A DNA stretch of 64,000 nt from an uncultured Pelagibacteraceae bacterium. Its GTDB lineage: Bacteria > Pseudomonadota > Alphaproteobacteria > Pelagibacterales > Pelagibacteraceae. Numbering within the stretch: position 1 is the stretch's first letter; the number at the start of each line of letters is the position of its first letter. The DNA is taken from positions 43,919 to 107,918 of the forward strand of contig CACFSU010000001.1 of the NCBI GenBank assembly GCA_902569055.1. Direction: 5' to 3'. Below, one piece after another: positions 33,610 through 45,774 of this stretch. The position numbers were made by a program, and so were the translations under genes. The notes beneath the pieces are model-generated. The model saw only the letters and a list, made by a program, of their open reading frames with translations, had not been told where the DNA came from and ran no database searches.

Positions 33610-34534
33610 TAGATAATATTGAACCCTTTTTAATTTGCGATCCAAGCATAAATTCTCCTATTTTTTGGGGTTTTTTTCCTTGTCTTTGAATTTCAAGAAT
33701 CTTGATAGATTGATTATTACTACAAGCAATTTCTAGCTTTTCAGATAAAACTTCACCAACTTTACCTATGCTGTTTCCAATTTCAGCTTTCAAAATTTTA
33801 TATCTTTCTCCTTTAAAACTAAAAAAAGCACCAGGTCTAGGATTTAAGCCATTTATCTTTCCAATGATTCTTGGTGCTTCAGTGTTCCAATCAATCTGTC
33901 CTTCTTTTTTATCTATTTTTTTTGCGTAAGTTGCTTTTGAGTGATCTTGTTGAACAAATTTTACCTTATCTTCCAATATATTATCTATATTTTCTAAAAT
34001 TTTTTCTGCCGCAAGAATAGATAATTTTTCTGAGATTTCTTGAGTATTATTATTTCGCTCTATTTTTATCTTATAGATATTGCTAACAGGTCCACTATCT
34101 AATTCTTCTACAATTTTCATGATACTTATTCCAGTTTCATCATCTAAATTCATAATCGATCTTTGAATGGGTGCAGCTCCTCTCAATTTAGGAAGTATAG
34201 ATCCATGAATGTTTATAAAACCTTTTTTAGTTAGTTTTAAAAAATTTTTAGGAATCAAATTTCCGTACGCAACAACTAATGCTAAATCAGCATCTAATTT
34301 TTTTATAAATTCATATTCCTCATTATTATCTTTTAAAGTTTGAGGTACTCTAAAATCTAAATTTAACGTTTCTGAAATGCCCTGAATTGGTGACTTATTT
34401 ATCTTTTGGCCTCTTTGGGATTTTTTTGGAGGTTGAGTATAAACAACTGAAATTGGATATCCATTTTGATATAAGGATTTTAATATTGGAACAGCAAACA
34501 TTGGTGTGCCCATAAAAATAATTTTTTTAGGCAT
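33602..34534 (-). CDS. fmt: Methionyl-tRNA formyltransferase
   Basis: Formylates initiator Met-tRNA. KIIFMGTPMFAVPIL begins the formyl-folate domain. INIHGSILPKLRGAAPIQRSIM holds the catalytic His and SLLP-type loop (about residues 107-128), and GISIMKIVEELDSGP carries the catalytic Asp. A C-terminal OB domain follows (about 205-310). Length 310 aa. def lies 6 bases upstream, coupling formylation with deformylation. Confidence 0.95.
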   Translation of the reverse strand: MPKKIIFMGTPMFAVPILKSLYQNGYPISVVYTQPPKKSQRGQKINKSPIQGISETLNLDFRVPQTLKDNNEEYEFIKKLDADLALVVAYGNLIPKNFLKLTKKGFINIHGSILPKLRGAAPIQRSIMNLDDETGISIMKIVEELDSGPVSNIYKIKIERNNNTQEISEKLSILAAEKILENIDNILEDKVKFVQQDHSKATYAKKIDKKEGQIDWNTEAPRIIGKINGLNPRPGAFFSFKGERYKILKAEIGNSIGKVGEVLSEKLEIACSNNQSIKILEIQRQGKKPQKIGEFMLGSQIKKGSILSNV

Positions 34535-34540
34535 TTTAAA

Positions 34541-35059
34541 TTAAATAACTATCTGGTTTGATTTAAGTTTTGATAGTTTTTTAATAATCATGGATTTTTT
34601 TAATTTTGACAAATGATCAATAAAAAGTATGCCTTCAAGGTGATCCATTTCATGTTGTATACAAGTAGCTAGCAATCCCTCAGCATGCAAAGTTTGTTTT
34701 TTTCCATAATAATCTAAATATTGAACATCGCATGAACTTGGTCTATCAATCTCAGCAAATTGATTTGGGACAGATAAACACCCTTCTTCATAAGTAGCTT
34801 TTTCAGAATTTTTATTTTGAATTACTGGATTAACAAAATATCTTGGTTCCTTTTTTTCTTTATCTCGACTTAAATCCATAACAATGATTCTTTTTGGAAC
34901 TCCTATTTGAATTGCAGCAAGACCTATTCCATTAGCTGCATACATGGTTTCCAACATATCATCCATTAGACTCTGCTCTTCTTTATCTACTTTCTCTACT
35001 GATTTAGATACTCTTCGCAAAAGTTTATTTGGTTCAGTTAAAATTGATTTTACTGTCAT
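34541..35059 (-). CDS. def: Peptide deformylase
   Basis: Removes the N-formyl group from new proteins. The three family motifs are present: GIGLAAIQIGV, EEGCLSVP (metal Cys) and QHEMDHLEGILF (HExxH). Length 172 aa. It is the first gene of def-fmt-truA, 24 bases after the large secreted-protein gene on the same strand. Confidence 0.96.
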   Translation of the reverse strand: MTVKSILTEPNKLLRRVSKSVEKVDKEEQSLMDDMLETMYAANGIGLAAIQIGVPKRIIVMDLSRDKEKKEPRYFVNPVIQNKNSEKATYEEGCLSVPNQFAEIDRPSSCDVQYLDYYGKKQTLHAEGLLATCIQHEMDHLEGILFIDHLSKLKKSMIIKKLSKLKSNQIVI

Positions 35060-35083
35060 AATAAGTTTATTTTAGTTTATTTT

Positions 35084-36850
35084 TTAAACTTTTAAAGGCA
35101 GAACTTTTAATAAAATTTTATTTCTAATATAATCAATATCTAATTGATTAAGAGCACTAACAATAAAATACAAGGTATCCTCGTCAAGTGCTTCGAGTTT
35201 ATCTTGTCCAATTACTTGAATTATTCTTAAAACTGCTGTTCCAATTTCATTATTATTTATCATTACTTGAATATCAGCTGGAATTTCTGACTCATTTATT
35301 TCATAAAGATCTTCATATTTTTTGGAAATTTTAATTCCATCAGATCGAATTGACTCAATTAAAATTATATCTTTTTTTGTAACTTTGTACTTTTTATCTT
35401 TTTTAATTTTTTTTAAAAAACCATTTAAATCCTTTTCAATTTTAGATTTTGCATAATCTCCATTAAAATAATTGACCAATCTCGATTGATGAAGGATATC
35501 TTTATTAAATCTTATATCTTTTTTTTGTTCTTCTTTATTTTTTAAATTATTAAAATAAAATGTTGTAAAATTTGAAGGTACTTCTTCAGGATTTATATTT
35601 TCTAGTAATACGACTAATTGTTCATCAAATGCTTTGCTGTGATTATCTTTAATGAATAATTCTTTTAGTATTTTTATTAATTCAAGTTTATTATTTGTAT
35701 CAGACTCTAAAAGTATTTTTTGATAAATCAATGCTTTTGCTTCTACATTAGATAAAGTTTTATAAGCTTCAAAAGCATTCAAAAGTTGATTAATATTAAA
35801 TTGGAACCTTTTATATATTTCAAATAAATCATTTTCTGAATAATTTTTGTCATGAGTAGCTTTTTCAATTAAAGAAATCTTATCGAAATCATCTATTTCT
35901 ATTTCATCTATATTATATAGTAAATTAGCTGAAGCCAAATATTTCCAAATTATTTTTTTAGTGTTTTCATTGGGCTCAAAAATAAAATCTGGATTAGTTC
36001 TATGGGCTAAATGAAAATCTAAAATATTTTTTTCTGAAATCAAAAGTTCAGATTTATTAGTATATCCAAATAAAAAGTTTAATTTCTTTTCAAAATATTC
36101 ATCCTTAAATCCTAGTTCTTTTTTTAAATCAAAAATTAATTGCGCTTCTTCATTCCTTCCATCATTAATTAAGCAATATAAGTTAAATTTAGAAAGGTAT
36201 TCATCATTTATAACTTCAGTATTTTTAGAAAATATTTCACAAGCCTTAGTGACATTTGACTCTGACAAATACTGATCAACTAAATATCTACTAAGTTTAG
36301 GGTGCAAGTTAATTATTTGATTTTTAATTAAATACTCTTCAATCAAATCTCTATCTTTACTTTTAATTAACCAATCTGATTTAAATTTTAAAAACTCTTC
36401 TTCTTTTATATTAATATTTGGATAATAAGCATTAGTTAATAAAGCAATATTCATTATATCTGATGCGTCATCAGATAAATTTATTTTTGATAAATTTGAA
36501 AAAAGGTATTTAAGCTGATCACCATTTGAATTTGACCACATATCAATTTTTAAATCATAGTCTTCAGGATCATAAAGTCCTATAATTTTCAGTTCTTTAG
36601 AATTTAAAGTTGAGTCTACTTCTACTTTTTCAATTTTTTTATTTGACTGCATATCATAAATGCTTGGTTCCAAAACTTTATCGTCCTCAATTTCAACCAA
36701 AGAGTTGTTTGATGTTTCTTGTTCTATATTTTGCTTATCAATATTCCAAATATCAATTGGTTCTTCTTCTGCATTAACAGGTAAACCAAGAAAGGAAATA
36801 ACAAATATAATTGATAAATATTTTTTATTTAACAATTTTAAAGTTTTCAT
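35084..36850 (-). CDS. Uncharacterised large secreted/periplasmic protein
   Basis: A 588-aa protein I do not recognise as a named family. A clear signal peptide (MKTLKLLNKKYLSIIFVISFLGLPVNA, cleavage probably after NA) precedes an acidic, Asn/Lys/Glu/Leu-rich chain. Secondary structure looks mostly helical, with repeated short Leu-spaced segments (for example LSRYLVDQYLSESNVTKACEIF and LNQLDIDYIRNKILLKVLPL), so a TPR/SEL-like helical repeat scaffold is possible. It is preceded by, and overlaps, a 59-aa membrane protein gene. Occurrence beside def is a context clue only. Confidence 0.75.
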   Translation of the reverse strand: MKTLKLLNKKYLSIIFVISFLGLPVNAEEEPIDIWNIDKQNIEQETSNNSLVEIEDDKVLEPSIYDMQSNKKIEKVEVDSTLNSKELKIIGLYDPEDYDLKIDMWSNSNGDQLKYLFSNLSKINLSDDASDIMNIALLTNAYYPNINIKEEEFLKFKSDWLIKSKDRDLIEEYLIKNQIINLHPKLSRYLVDQYLSESNVTKACEIFSKNTEVINDEYLSKFNLYCLINDGRNEEAQLIFDLKKELGFKDEYFEKKLNFLFGYTNKSELLISEKNILDFHLAHRTNPDFIFEPNENTKKIIWKYLASANLLYNIDEIEIDDFDKISLIEKATHDKNYSENDLFEIYKRFQFNINQLLNAFEAYKTLSNVEAKALIYQKILLESDTNNKLELIKILKELFIKDNHSKAFDEQLVVLLENINPEEVPSNFTTFYFNNLKNKEEQKKDIRFNKDILHQSRLVNYFNGDYAKSKIEKDLNGFLKKIKKDKKYKVTKKDIILIESIRSDGIKISKKYEDLYEINESEIPADIQVMINNNEIGTAVLRIIQVIGQDKLEALDEDTLYFIVSALNQLDIDYIRNKILLKVLPLKV

Positions 36851-37004
36851 TAGGGATAATTTTTTCTATTTCTTTTTTAGGAGCGGGAAAATCTATTTTA
36901 TTTAGAAGAAAAATTACTCCTATAACAATAACTAAAATTAAACCTAACTTAATGGTCAAACCTAGAATGCTACTGCTTAAACTTGTTTTTTTAGTAAATT
37001 GCAT
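36825..37004 (-). CDS. Small single-pass membrane protein, 59 aa
   Basis: Not in the ORF track (only a plus-strand shadow is listed there). ATG at 37004, TAA at 36825-36827. The peptide begins MQFTKKTSLSSSILGLTIK, has a strong transmembrane stretch (GLILVIVIGVIFLL, about residues 21-34), and ends PAPKKEIEKIIPNENFKIVK. It overlaps the start of the 588-aa secreted protein by 26 bases on the same strand, consistent with an operon. Topology suggests a short cytoplasmic N-terminus and a periplasmic tail. Function unknown. Confidence 0.68.
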   Translation of the reverse strand: MQFTKKTSLSSSILGLTIKLGLILVIVIGVIFLLNKIDFPAPKKEIEKIIPNENFKIVK

Positions 37005-37061
37005 ATAACTTTGATTAAATTCAAATTAAGACATATTTGTGTTTTTTCAACACAGAAACTT

Positions 37062-37574
37062 ATGAAATCAAAAAAAAATTTAGTTTTTTTAGGTATGATG
37101 GGATCAGGAAAGTCCTCTATAGGCTTAATTGTATCAAAAAAACTTAATATTGAATTTATAGATATTGATTACGAAATTGAAAAAAAACTAGGAATGAAAA
37201 TTTCAAAAATTTTTGAAAATAAAGGAGAAAAATATTTTAGAGAAATTGAGGAAGAAATAACATTAAAAATTTTAAAAAACAAAAAAAAAATAATTTCTTT
37301 AGGAGGTGGAGCCTTTTTAAATAAAAAAATTAGTAAGGAGATTTTAGACAACCATATATCTTTTTGGCTAAATTGGGATAATAAAACTCTAATAAATAGA
37401 ATTAAAAATAGTCAAAAAAGACCTAAAGCATTTAAATTATCTAAAAATGAGTTAATACAATTAATAAATGAACGATCTATTTTATATTCTAAAGCCCTCT
37501 ATAAAATTAATTGTGAAAACCTTTCAAAAACTGAAATAGCTAATAATATATTGAGAATATATGAAACCTATTAA
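37062..37574 (+). CDS. aroK: Shikimate kinase
   Basis: Phosphorylates shikimate, step five of the pathway. LVFLGMMGSGKSSIG is the P-loop, FIDIDYEIEKKLGMKISKIFENKGEKYFREIEEE the shikimate-binding and switch region, and ISLGGGAFL follows. The track ORF starts at 36999, but its 21 extra residues are not family-like; I use the ATG at 37062 (170 aa). It overlaps aroB by 14 bases, the classical aroK-aroB pair. Confidence 0.93.
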   Translation: MKSKKNLVFLGMMGSGKSSIGLIVSKKLNIEFIDIDYEIEKKLGMKISKIFENKGEKYFREIEEEITLKILKNKKKIISLGGGAFLNKKISKEILDNHISFWLNWDNKTLINRIKNSQKRPKAFKLSKNELIQLINERSILYSKALYKINCENLSKTEIANNILRIYETY

Positions 37575-38667
37575 ACTTACTGTTAAAACTAAATCTGAAA
37601 CTTATCCAATTATTATTGGTTACAATCTAGTTCAAGATCTCTCAAAGATATTAAAAAAAAACTCAATAAATTTTAGTCAATGTTTGCTTGTAATTGATAA
37701 AAAAATACCAAAAAAAATAATTTCTAAAGTTACAAAATCTTTAAAAAAAAAAAAGATTTTTAAATATTATTTTGAAGCTAGTGAAAAAAATAAAAATCTA
37801 AACAAAATTAATGAAATATTAAAAATTTTACTAAACAAAAATTTTTTAAGACAAGATTGTTTAATAACTATTGGTGGTGGAATTACAGGAGATGTTGGGG
37901 GTTTTGCTGCAAGCTTATATAAAAGAGGTTTGCAATTCATAAATTTACCTACAACCTTACTATCTCAAGTAGATTCATCTGTTGGGGGTAAAACAGGAAT
38001 AAATACAAAACAAGGTAAAAATCTTATTGGAAGTTTTTATCAGCCAAAATTAGTGATAAGTGATAGTTCATTTTTAAAATCACTTCCTTATAGAGAGATT
38101 GTATGTGGTTATGCTGAAATTTTAAAACATTCTATAATAAAAAATAAAAATTTTTATAATTATCTTAATAAAAATGCCTCACAAATTTTAAAACTTAAAT
38201 CAACTTTTATAGAAAAGGCTATTTATAAAAGCTGTAAAATCAAAAAAGATGTGGTTGAAAAAGATGAAAAAGAAAAAGGAGTTAGAAAAATTCTAAACTT
38301 TGGCCACACTTTCGCCCATGCTTATGAGGCTGCTTTAGGATATTCAAAAAAATTAAATCATGGAGAAGCGGTTTTTTTAGGAATGAATAGCGCTCTTAAA
38401 TTTTCATTAGATAATAAATTGATGAAAAAAAATGATTATCTGTCTATTATTTCACATATTAATAAACTGAAACTACCTTTAGATATTAGAGAGTATTTTT
38501 CAATTTACAATTTAAATAAGATTCTCTCCTTTATGATCAAAGATAAAAAAAATAAAACAAAAAAAATAAATCTTATTTTATTAAAAAAAATAGGTTCAAC
38601 AATTATCAACAATCATTATGAAACAAAAAAAATAAAAAAATTTTTAAGAAGAGAACTAATTAATTAA
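37561..38667 (+). CDS. aroB: 3-dehydroquinate synthase
   Basis: NAD- and metal-dependent cyclisation of DAHP, step two of the shikimate pathway. IGGGITGDVGGFAASLYKRGLQFINLPTTLLSQVDSSVGGKTGIN is the diagnostic NAD/substrate block. ILKHSIIK and LNFGHTFAHAYEAA supply metal ligands. Length 368 aa. It is translationally linked to aroK, and its 3' end overlaps the convergent bolA by 12 bases. Confidence 0.95.
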   Translation: MKPIKLTVKTKSETYPIIIGYNLVQDLSKILKKNSINFSQCLLVIDKKIPKKIISKVTKSLKKKKIFKYYFEASEKNKNLNKINEILKILLNKNFLRQDCLITIGGGITGDVGGFAASLYKRGLQFINLPTTLLSQVDSSVGGKTGINTKQGKNLIGSFYQPKLVISDSSFLKSLPYREIVCGYAEILKHSIIKNKNFYNYLNKNASQILKLKSTFIEKAIYKSCKIKKDVVEKDEKEKGVRKILNFGHTFAHAYEAALGYSKKLNHGEAVFLGMNSALKFSLDNKLMKKNDYLSIISHINKLKLPLDIREYFSIYNLNKILSFMIKDKKNKTKKINLILLKKIGSTIINNHYETKKIKKFLRRELIN

Positions 38668-38916
38668 AATTTGAATAGAATGAATATATTCTTTTAATTC
38701 TTTATTCAAAACCTTATAAATCTTTTTATTACTTTCTATGCGACTATATTTTCTTAATTCCTCTGAATTGATATTTAATTTTAAATGAAACTTTCCGGGT
38801 TCATTGCTGGCATGACTTTTATGAAGAAAAGATTTATCTTCAATTATAACCTTTTCTATTTTAAAATTATCCTCTAACTTTTTTTTTACAATTGAAATTA
38901 AGTAATTTATATTCAT
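38656..38916 (-). CDS. bolA: BolA family protein
   Basis: A small stress/iron-sulfur associated protein that pairs with monothiol glutaredoxins. EKVIIEDKSFLHKSHASNEPGKFHLKLNI carries the conserved His pattern. The track ORF from 39039 has 41 non-family residues at its N-terminus overlapping the divergent J-protein gene. The ATG at 38916 gives an 86-aa protein of normal size. bolA beside J-protein/cobS/cobT is a recurrent alphaproteobacterial neighbourhood. Confidence 0.9.
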   Translation of the reverse strand: MNINYLISIVKKKLEDNFKIEKVIIEDKSFLHKSHASNEPGKFHLKLNINSEELRKYSRIESNKKIYKVLNKELKEYIHSIQILIN

Positions 38917-38934
38917 AAATAATATTACTATATC

Positions 38935-39462
38935 ATGAAAAATATTTGTGACTGGAATAATTGTAAAGAAGTTGCTGAATATAAAGCTCCTGTTGAAAAA
39001 GATAATAGCAGAAAATATAGAATGCTTTGCTTGGAACATGTAAAAGAATTTAATAAAAACTGGAATTATTTTTCAGGAATGAACGATGAACAAATAATTG
39101 ATTTTTTAAAATCAGACATGACATGGCATAAACCAACACAAAGCTTCACTTCATCAGATAATTTCTTTAAAGTTTTGTGGAATGACACTCTTAAAGATGA
39201 ATTTGATAAAGATAGATTTAAAAGCGAATATAATCACATGCGACAATTCAAATTTGACCATAAAGATATTAAAGCTTTTGGAATTTTAGGAATTTCTGTG
39301 GGTTTAAAATGGAAAAAAATTCAAGAAAAATTTAAAACCCTTGTCAAAAAATTCCACCCGGATATAAATGCAGGAAATAAAAAATATGAAGAAAAGCTGA
39401 AACAAATTACTTTAGCATATACTCAATTAAAAAATACATACAGGGAAAAAATTGACACCTAA
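38935..39462 (+). CDS. J-domain (DnaJ-like) protein
   Basis: A co-chaperone-like protein of 175 aa with a C-terminal J domain (about residues 115-172: [30 protein letters not shown]), holding the HPD tripeptide needed to stimulate Hsp70. The N-terminal half has CDWNNC and CLEH, a possible zinc-binding pair (CxxxxC/CxxH). This architecture beside cobS is typical of alphaproteobacteria. It overlaps cobS by 11 bases. Which Hsp70 it serves is unknown. Confidence 0.88.
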   Translation: MKNICDWNNCKEVAEYKAPVEKDNSRKYRMLCLEHVKEFNKNWNYFSGMNDEQIIDFLKSDMTWHKPTQSFTSSDNFFKVLWNDTLKDEFDKDRFKSEYNHMRQFKFDHKDIKAFGILGISVGLKWKKIQEKFKTLVKKFHPDINAGNKKYEEKLKQITLAYTQLKNTYREKIDT

Positions 39463-40426
39463 TATTAACTTAAAACCAGACATAAAAGTTTCTGTTAAAC
39501 AAACTTTTGGATTAGACACCAACATGGAAGTTGATGCATTCTCACAAAAAAGTGAATATGTTCCAGAAATTGATAAAAATTATAAATTCGATAGAGATAC
39601 TTCTCTTGCTATTATTTCAGGATTTGCATTCAATAAAAGAGTTTTAGTCCAGGGCTATCATGGTACAGGTAAATCTACTCATATTGAACAAATTGCTGCA
39701 AGATTAAACTGGCCTTGTATCAGAGTAAATCTAGATAGCCACATTAGTCGTATAGATCTAATTGGTAAAGATGCAATAGTTTTAAAAGATGGAAAACAAG
39801 TAACTCAATTCAATGAAGGAATTTTACCTTGGTCAATTCAAAACCCTGTTGCACTTGTTTTTGATGAATACGATGCAGGAAGACCAGATGTAATGTTTGT
39901 TATTCAAAGAATATTAGAAGCTGAAGGAAATTTTACTCTTCTTGATAAAAACAAAGTAATTAAACAGAATAAATATTTTAGATTATTTGCAACCTCAAAT
40001 ACTGTCGGTTTAGGAGATACAACTGGTCTTTACCATGGTACTCAGCAAATCAACCAAGGACAAATGGATAGATGGAACATTTTAACAACTTTGAATTATC
40101 TTAATCTAGAAGCTGAAATGGAAATCATTCTAGCAAAAAACAAAAATTTAAATAATTCAAAAGGAAAAGAAAAAGTTGCAAACATGATTAAGGTTGCTTC
40201 TTTGACTAGAAAGGGCTTTATGGCTGGTGATATTTCAACTGTTATGAGTCCAAGAACAGTTTTACATTGGGCAGAAAATGCTGAGATTTTTAAAGATACA
40301 GGATACGCTTTTAGAGTAACCTTTTTGAATAAATGTGATGAATTAGAAAAAAATACTATTGCAGAATATTATCAAAGATGTTTTGGAGAAGATCTTCCAG
40401 AATCTTTGGTAAATATTCAAATCTAA
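39452..40426 (+). CDS. cobS: CobS-type MoxR AAA+ ATPase
   Basis: AAA+ subunit of the aerobic cobaltochelatase family. Walker A is [13 protein letters not shown] (about residue 73), Walker [12 protein letters not shown], sensor 1 FATSNTVG and the arginine region [10 protein letters not shown]. Length 324 aa. The start is TTG at 39452, with AGGG 6-10 bases upstream; no suitable ATG precedes the conserved N-terminus ([18 protein letters not shown]). cobT overlaps the stop by one base. No cobN or other cobalamin gene is in the window, so a chaperone-like role is possible. Confidence 0.92.
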   Translation: MTPNINLKPDIKVSVKQTFGLDTNMEVDAFSQKSEYVPEIDKNYKFDRDTSLAIISGFAFNKRVLVQGYHGTGKSTHIEQIAARLNWPCIRVNLDSHISRIDLIGKDAIVLKDGKQVTQFNEGILPWSIQNPVALVFDEYDAGRPDVMFVIQRILEAEGNFTLLDKNKVIKQNKYFRLFATSNTVGLGDTTGLYHGTQQINQGQMDRWNILTTLNYLNLEAEMEIILAKNKNLNNSKGKEKVANMIKVASLTRKGFMAGDISTVMSPRTVLHWAENAEIFKDTGYAFRVTFLNKCDELEKNTIAEYYQRCFGEDLPESLVNIQI

Positions 40427-42225
40427 TGAGTAAAGAAACAAATCTGAAGGAAAAATTAAGACAGGCTCTTGCTTCAACAATTAGAGTAATTTCTGATGAT
40501 TTAGAAATTAAAAAAAAACCTGAAGATAACAAAAGTTCAAAAAAATTTAATTTTTTTGAATTAGATAATATAAATAATAAAAGTGACTTTATTAAAGCTA
40601 GGGCGGAGGCAGATTCAGCTGCATTAAAAAAAAAGTTTTCTAATGATGCAATATATCAAAAAAATTCACCTAATAATTCTAATTGTAAATCTCTTTACTC
40701 CATAACAGAAAAAATTAGATATGAAAGTCTAGGTGGTAAAATGCTTAAAGGAATAAAAAAAAATTTTAAAGATAATTACAATCAATTAATTCATTTAAAA
40801 AGAAAAGATCAGCTAAAAACAAAAGATGATGTTCCTGTTGTTGAAGCTTTTGAGCTTTATATGCTTAAAAATTTTCATAATATTAAATTAAATTCTTTAA
40901 CTTCTAAAATGTTAAGTTTTTGGGAAAAAGATTTTAATCAATCGATTGAAGAACACTTAAAATTTTTAAAAGATAATTTAGAAGATCAAAACAAATATAG
41001 CTCAAAATTTTCAGAAATACTTCAAAATTTAGATATCCTGCAAACTGAAGATGAAAATGAGTCAAACGAAGAAAACCAGGATAATAGTCAAGATAATCCG
41101 TCTAATGATGATCAAGAAAATGAAAATAAAGATCAAAAGGATCAAAGAAAAGAAGAAGAAAACGAGGCAAGTTTAGATTCAGACTATGATATTGATGAAT
41201 ATAAAATGGATGAACAGCTAGTAGATACAGACTCTGAAAAACAAAGTTCTGAACAAGTGATACAAAAAAGAAATCTAAATGATCTCAATCTAAATTATAA
41301 TATCTATACAAATCAATATGATGAAATAGTTAAAGCTGAAAATTTAGAAAATACAGATGAAGCTAATAAACTTAGAAAAACATTAGACCAACAACTAATT
41401 GGCTTTCAAGATGTTGTAACTAAACTCGCAAATAAACTACAGAGGCAACTTCTAGCAAAACAAAATAGAACATGGGAATTTGATTTAGAGGAGGGTCTTT
41501 TAGATAGCTCAAAACTACCTAGAATAATTATTGATCCGTACAATTCTTTGTCATTTAAAAAAGAAAAGGATTTGGAATTTAAAGATACAATTGTAACCTT
41601 ATTGATAGATAACTCTGGTTCAATGAGAGGAAGACCAATTACTATTGCAGCAATTTGTGCAGATATTTTATCAAGAACTTTAGAGCGTTGTTCAGTAAAA
41701 GTAGAAATTTTAGGTTTTACTACAAAAAATTGGAAAGGAGGTCAGAGTAGAGAGTTTTGGAATAAAGAAGGTAAACCAAAAAAACCTGGTAGATTAAATG
41801 ATTTAAGACACATAATTTATAAAAGTGCAGATACCCATTGGAGACAAGCTAAAAATAACCTAGGTTTAATGTTAAAAGAAGGCCTACTTAAAGAAAATAT
41901 CGATGGAGAAGCAATCAATTGGGCTTTTACTAGATTAAAAAAACGTAAAGAGGAAAGAAAAATTTTAATGGTAATTTCTGATGGAGCACCAGTTGATGAT
42001 TCAACTTTATCAGTGAACTCAGGTGATTTTTTAGAAAAACATTTAAAAAAAACAGTTAAATTAATTGAAGAAAAAACCGAAATAGAAATATTAGCAATTG
42101 GAATTGGTCATGATGTTTCAAGATACTATAATCGAGCAATTAAAATTACTGATGTAAATGAACTTGGTGATGTTATGATTTCTCAACTAAGCTCCTTATT
42201 TGATAATAAAAAAAGATTACATTAA
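40426..42225 (+). CDS. cobT: CobT-type von Willebrand factor A protein
   Basis: Partner of CobS in the cobaltochelatase/MoxR-vWA family. The C-terminal vWA domain has a MIDAS DxSxS in [14 protein letters not shown] (about residue 391), plus [13 protein letters not shown]. The middle (about 215-290) is a highly acidic low-complexity linker ([19 protein letters not shown]), characteristic of CobT. The N-terminal half is helical. The track start at 40378 is inside cobS; the ATG at 40426, sharing a base with the cobS stop, gives 599 aa. The stop shares TTAA with convergent regB. Confidence 0.92.
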   Translation: MSKETNLKEKLRQALASTIRVISDDLEIKKKPEDNKSSKKFNFFELDNINNKSDFIKARAEADSAALKKKFSNDAIYQKNSPNNSNCKSLYSITEKIRYESLGGKMLKGIKKNFKDNYNQLIHLKRKDQLKTKDDVPVVEAFELYMLKNFHNIKLNSLTSKMLSFWEKDFNQSIEEHLKFLKDNLEDQNKYSSKFSEILQNLDILQTEDENESNEENQDNSQDNPSNDDQENENKDQKDQRKEEENEASLDSDYDIDEYKMDEQLVDTDSEKQSSEQVIQKRNLNDLNLNYNIYTNQYDEIVKAENLENTDEANKLRKTLDQQLIGFQDVVTKLANKLQRQLLAKQNRTWEFDLEEGLLDSSKLPRIIIDPYNSLSFKKEKDLEFKDTIVTLLIDNSGSMRGRPITIAAICADILSRTLERCSVKVEILGFTTKNWKGGQSREFWNKEGKPKKPGRLNDLRHIIYKSADTHWRQAKNNLGLMLKEGLLKENIDGEAINWAFTRLKKRKEERKILMVISDGAPVDDSTLSVNSGDFLEKHLKKTVKLIEEKTEIEILAIGIGHDVSRYYNRAIKITDVNELGDVMISQLSSLFDNKKRLH

Positions 42226-43502
42226 ATATTAAACAAATTATTATTTTTCCATCTAATTGAAACTTTAACTCCACTTCTTGTTATTGAATTTCTACAATCA
42301 ACTGTAGCAAAATTTTTTTCTAATAAGATTTTTCCGATAAAAAGACCCAAACCTAAACCAGTATTAGATTTTTGATTTATATTTAAACCTTTTAGATAAG
42401 GCTCTCCAATTTTTGATAAAATATCACTTGGATATCCAGAACCATCATCTTCTATGATTATTTCTGTGAGTTCACTATCACTTTTTAAAGTGATATAGAT
42501 ATTATCTTTTGAAAATTTATTAGAATTACCTATAAAATTTCTTAAACCATAAATAATTTCTAAAGATTTAGTTATTTTTTTTGAATTCAGATCCTGGTCA
42601 AAATTAAGAATAAAATTTTTTTTACTAATTTCTTTAAATGATGAAACTATTTCTATTAAATAATCTCTAATAGTTATGTCTTTATCGATAAAATCATCTT
42701 CTTCTATTGGATTTAAAGTTAAACGTTTTAAAATTTTATTACACCTTTCTACTTGGCTAGATAATAATTCTAAATCTTTTTTAAACTCTTTTTTACCTTT
42801 AAATTGTTTTGTTAATTCATTAGTGATCACTTTTATTGTTGAAAGCGGAGTTCCCAAAGAATGAGCAGCGGCAGCGGCTTGTCCACCTAGAGATAGAAGT
42901 TCATGTTCCTTAGCCATTACTTCTTCCATTTTAGCTAATGCTTCTTTTCTTAGCCGAGATTGTTTTCCAAATATCATTGCAAAATAATTTAAAAAAACTA
43001 AAGCGATTATCAAAGCAATTGGTATAGAATAATAATAATAAGAACTTACATGAAAATGATCACTTAATGGTGCTGGCAAATTTTCAGAGTAAAAAGTTAA
43101 AAATATAATAAAGCTTATAGTTAATAAAACTAATAAAATATTTGTTTTAAAACTTAAATTAGATGACGAAAAAACACTTGGAATTAATATAAAAATTATA
43201 AAAGGATTAATGATACCTCCCGTCAAATAAAGTAATATACCTAATTGGAAAATATCAATTACTAAAAATATAAAAGCCGATTTATCAGATAATTGAGTCT
43301 TTTTATGTATTATAATTAGATAAACATTACTTAATATTCCTAAAAATATTACTAGGTTTGATAGAATATAATTAAATTCAAAATTTAAAATAAAATATAC
43401 TAAATTAACTGCTATAAACTGACCTAAAATTGCGATCCATCTTAAAGTTATGTAAGTTGATTTTTTAAATGAATGATATTTTGAAGTTTCAAAAAACTTC
43501 AT
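42222..43502 (-). CDS. regB: RegB/PrrB-type redox sensor histidine kinase
   Basis: A membrane histidine kinase of the global redox-control family. Six hydrophobic helices span about residues 15-190. The quinone-site motif GGIINPF (GGxxNPF) lies near residue 97. The H-box is [21 protein letters not shown] (about residue 217), and the redox Cys is in [11 protein letters not shown]. ATPase boxes [10 protein letters not shown] and [10 protein letters not shown] follow. Length 426 aa fits. The residue after the phospho-His is Ser rather than the usual Glu (HELGTPL). No regA response regulator is in the window. Confidence 0.9.
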   Translation of the reverse strand: MKFFETSKYHSFKKSTYITLRWIAILGQFIAVNLVYFILNFEFNYILSNLVIFLGILSNVYLIIIHKKTQLSDKSAFIFLVIDIFQLGILLYLTGGIINPFIIFILIPSVFSSSNLSFKTNILLVLLTISFIIFLTFYSENLPAPLSDHFHVSSYYYYSIPIALIIALVFLNYFAMIFGKQSRLRKEALAKMEEVMAKEHELLSLGGQAAAAAHSLGTPLSTIKVITNELTKQFKGKKEFKKDLELLSSQVERCNKILKRLTLNPIEEDDFIDKDITIRDYLIEIVSSFKEISKKNFILNFDQDLNSKKITKSLEIIYGLRNFIGNSNKFSKDNIYITLKSDSELTEIIIEDDGSGYPSDILSKIGEPYLKGLNINQKSNTGLGLGLFIGKILLEKNFATVDCRNSITRSGVKVSIRWKNNNLFNI

Positions 43503-43504
43503 TA

Positions 43505-45622
<2,118 letters not shown>

Positions 45623-45683
45623 TTATATTTTTTAAGAAATACTTATATCGTTAAATTATAGTTGAAATATAAGGCTTATTTCA

Positions 45684-45773
45684 TGGCGGAGAGAATGGGA
45701 TTCGAACCCATGAAAGGATTGCTCCTTTACACGCTTTCCAAGCGTGCGCCTTCAACCACTCGGCCACCTCTCC
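45684..45773 (-). tRNA. tRNA-Ser (GGA)
   Basis: A class II tRNA with a long variable arm and encoded CCA. It opens GGAGAGGTGGCCGAGTGGTT, has the anticodon stem CACGC/GCGTG with loop TTGGAAA (anticodon GGA), and the T-loop is GTTCGAATC. Its 5' end lies one base after the stop codon of the GT17 gene on the same strand, so it either matures from that transcript or uses a promoter inside that gene. Confidence 0.95.
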
Positions 45774-45774
45774 T

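Noticed and set aside
36811-37008. Plus-strand ORF of 65 aa listed in the track between the secreted protein and aroK
   Set aside because: It is antisense to the minus-strand 59-aa membrane protein, which has better protein-like sequence and operon context. The plus-strand frame shows no family resemblance.
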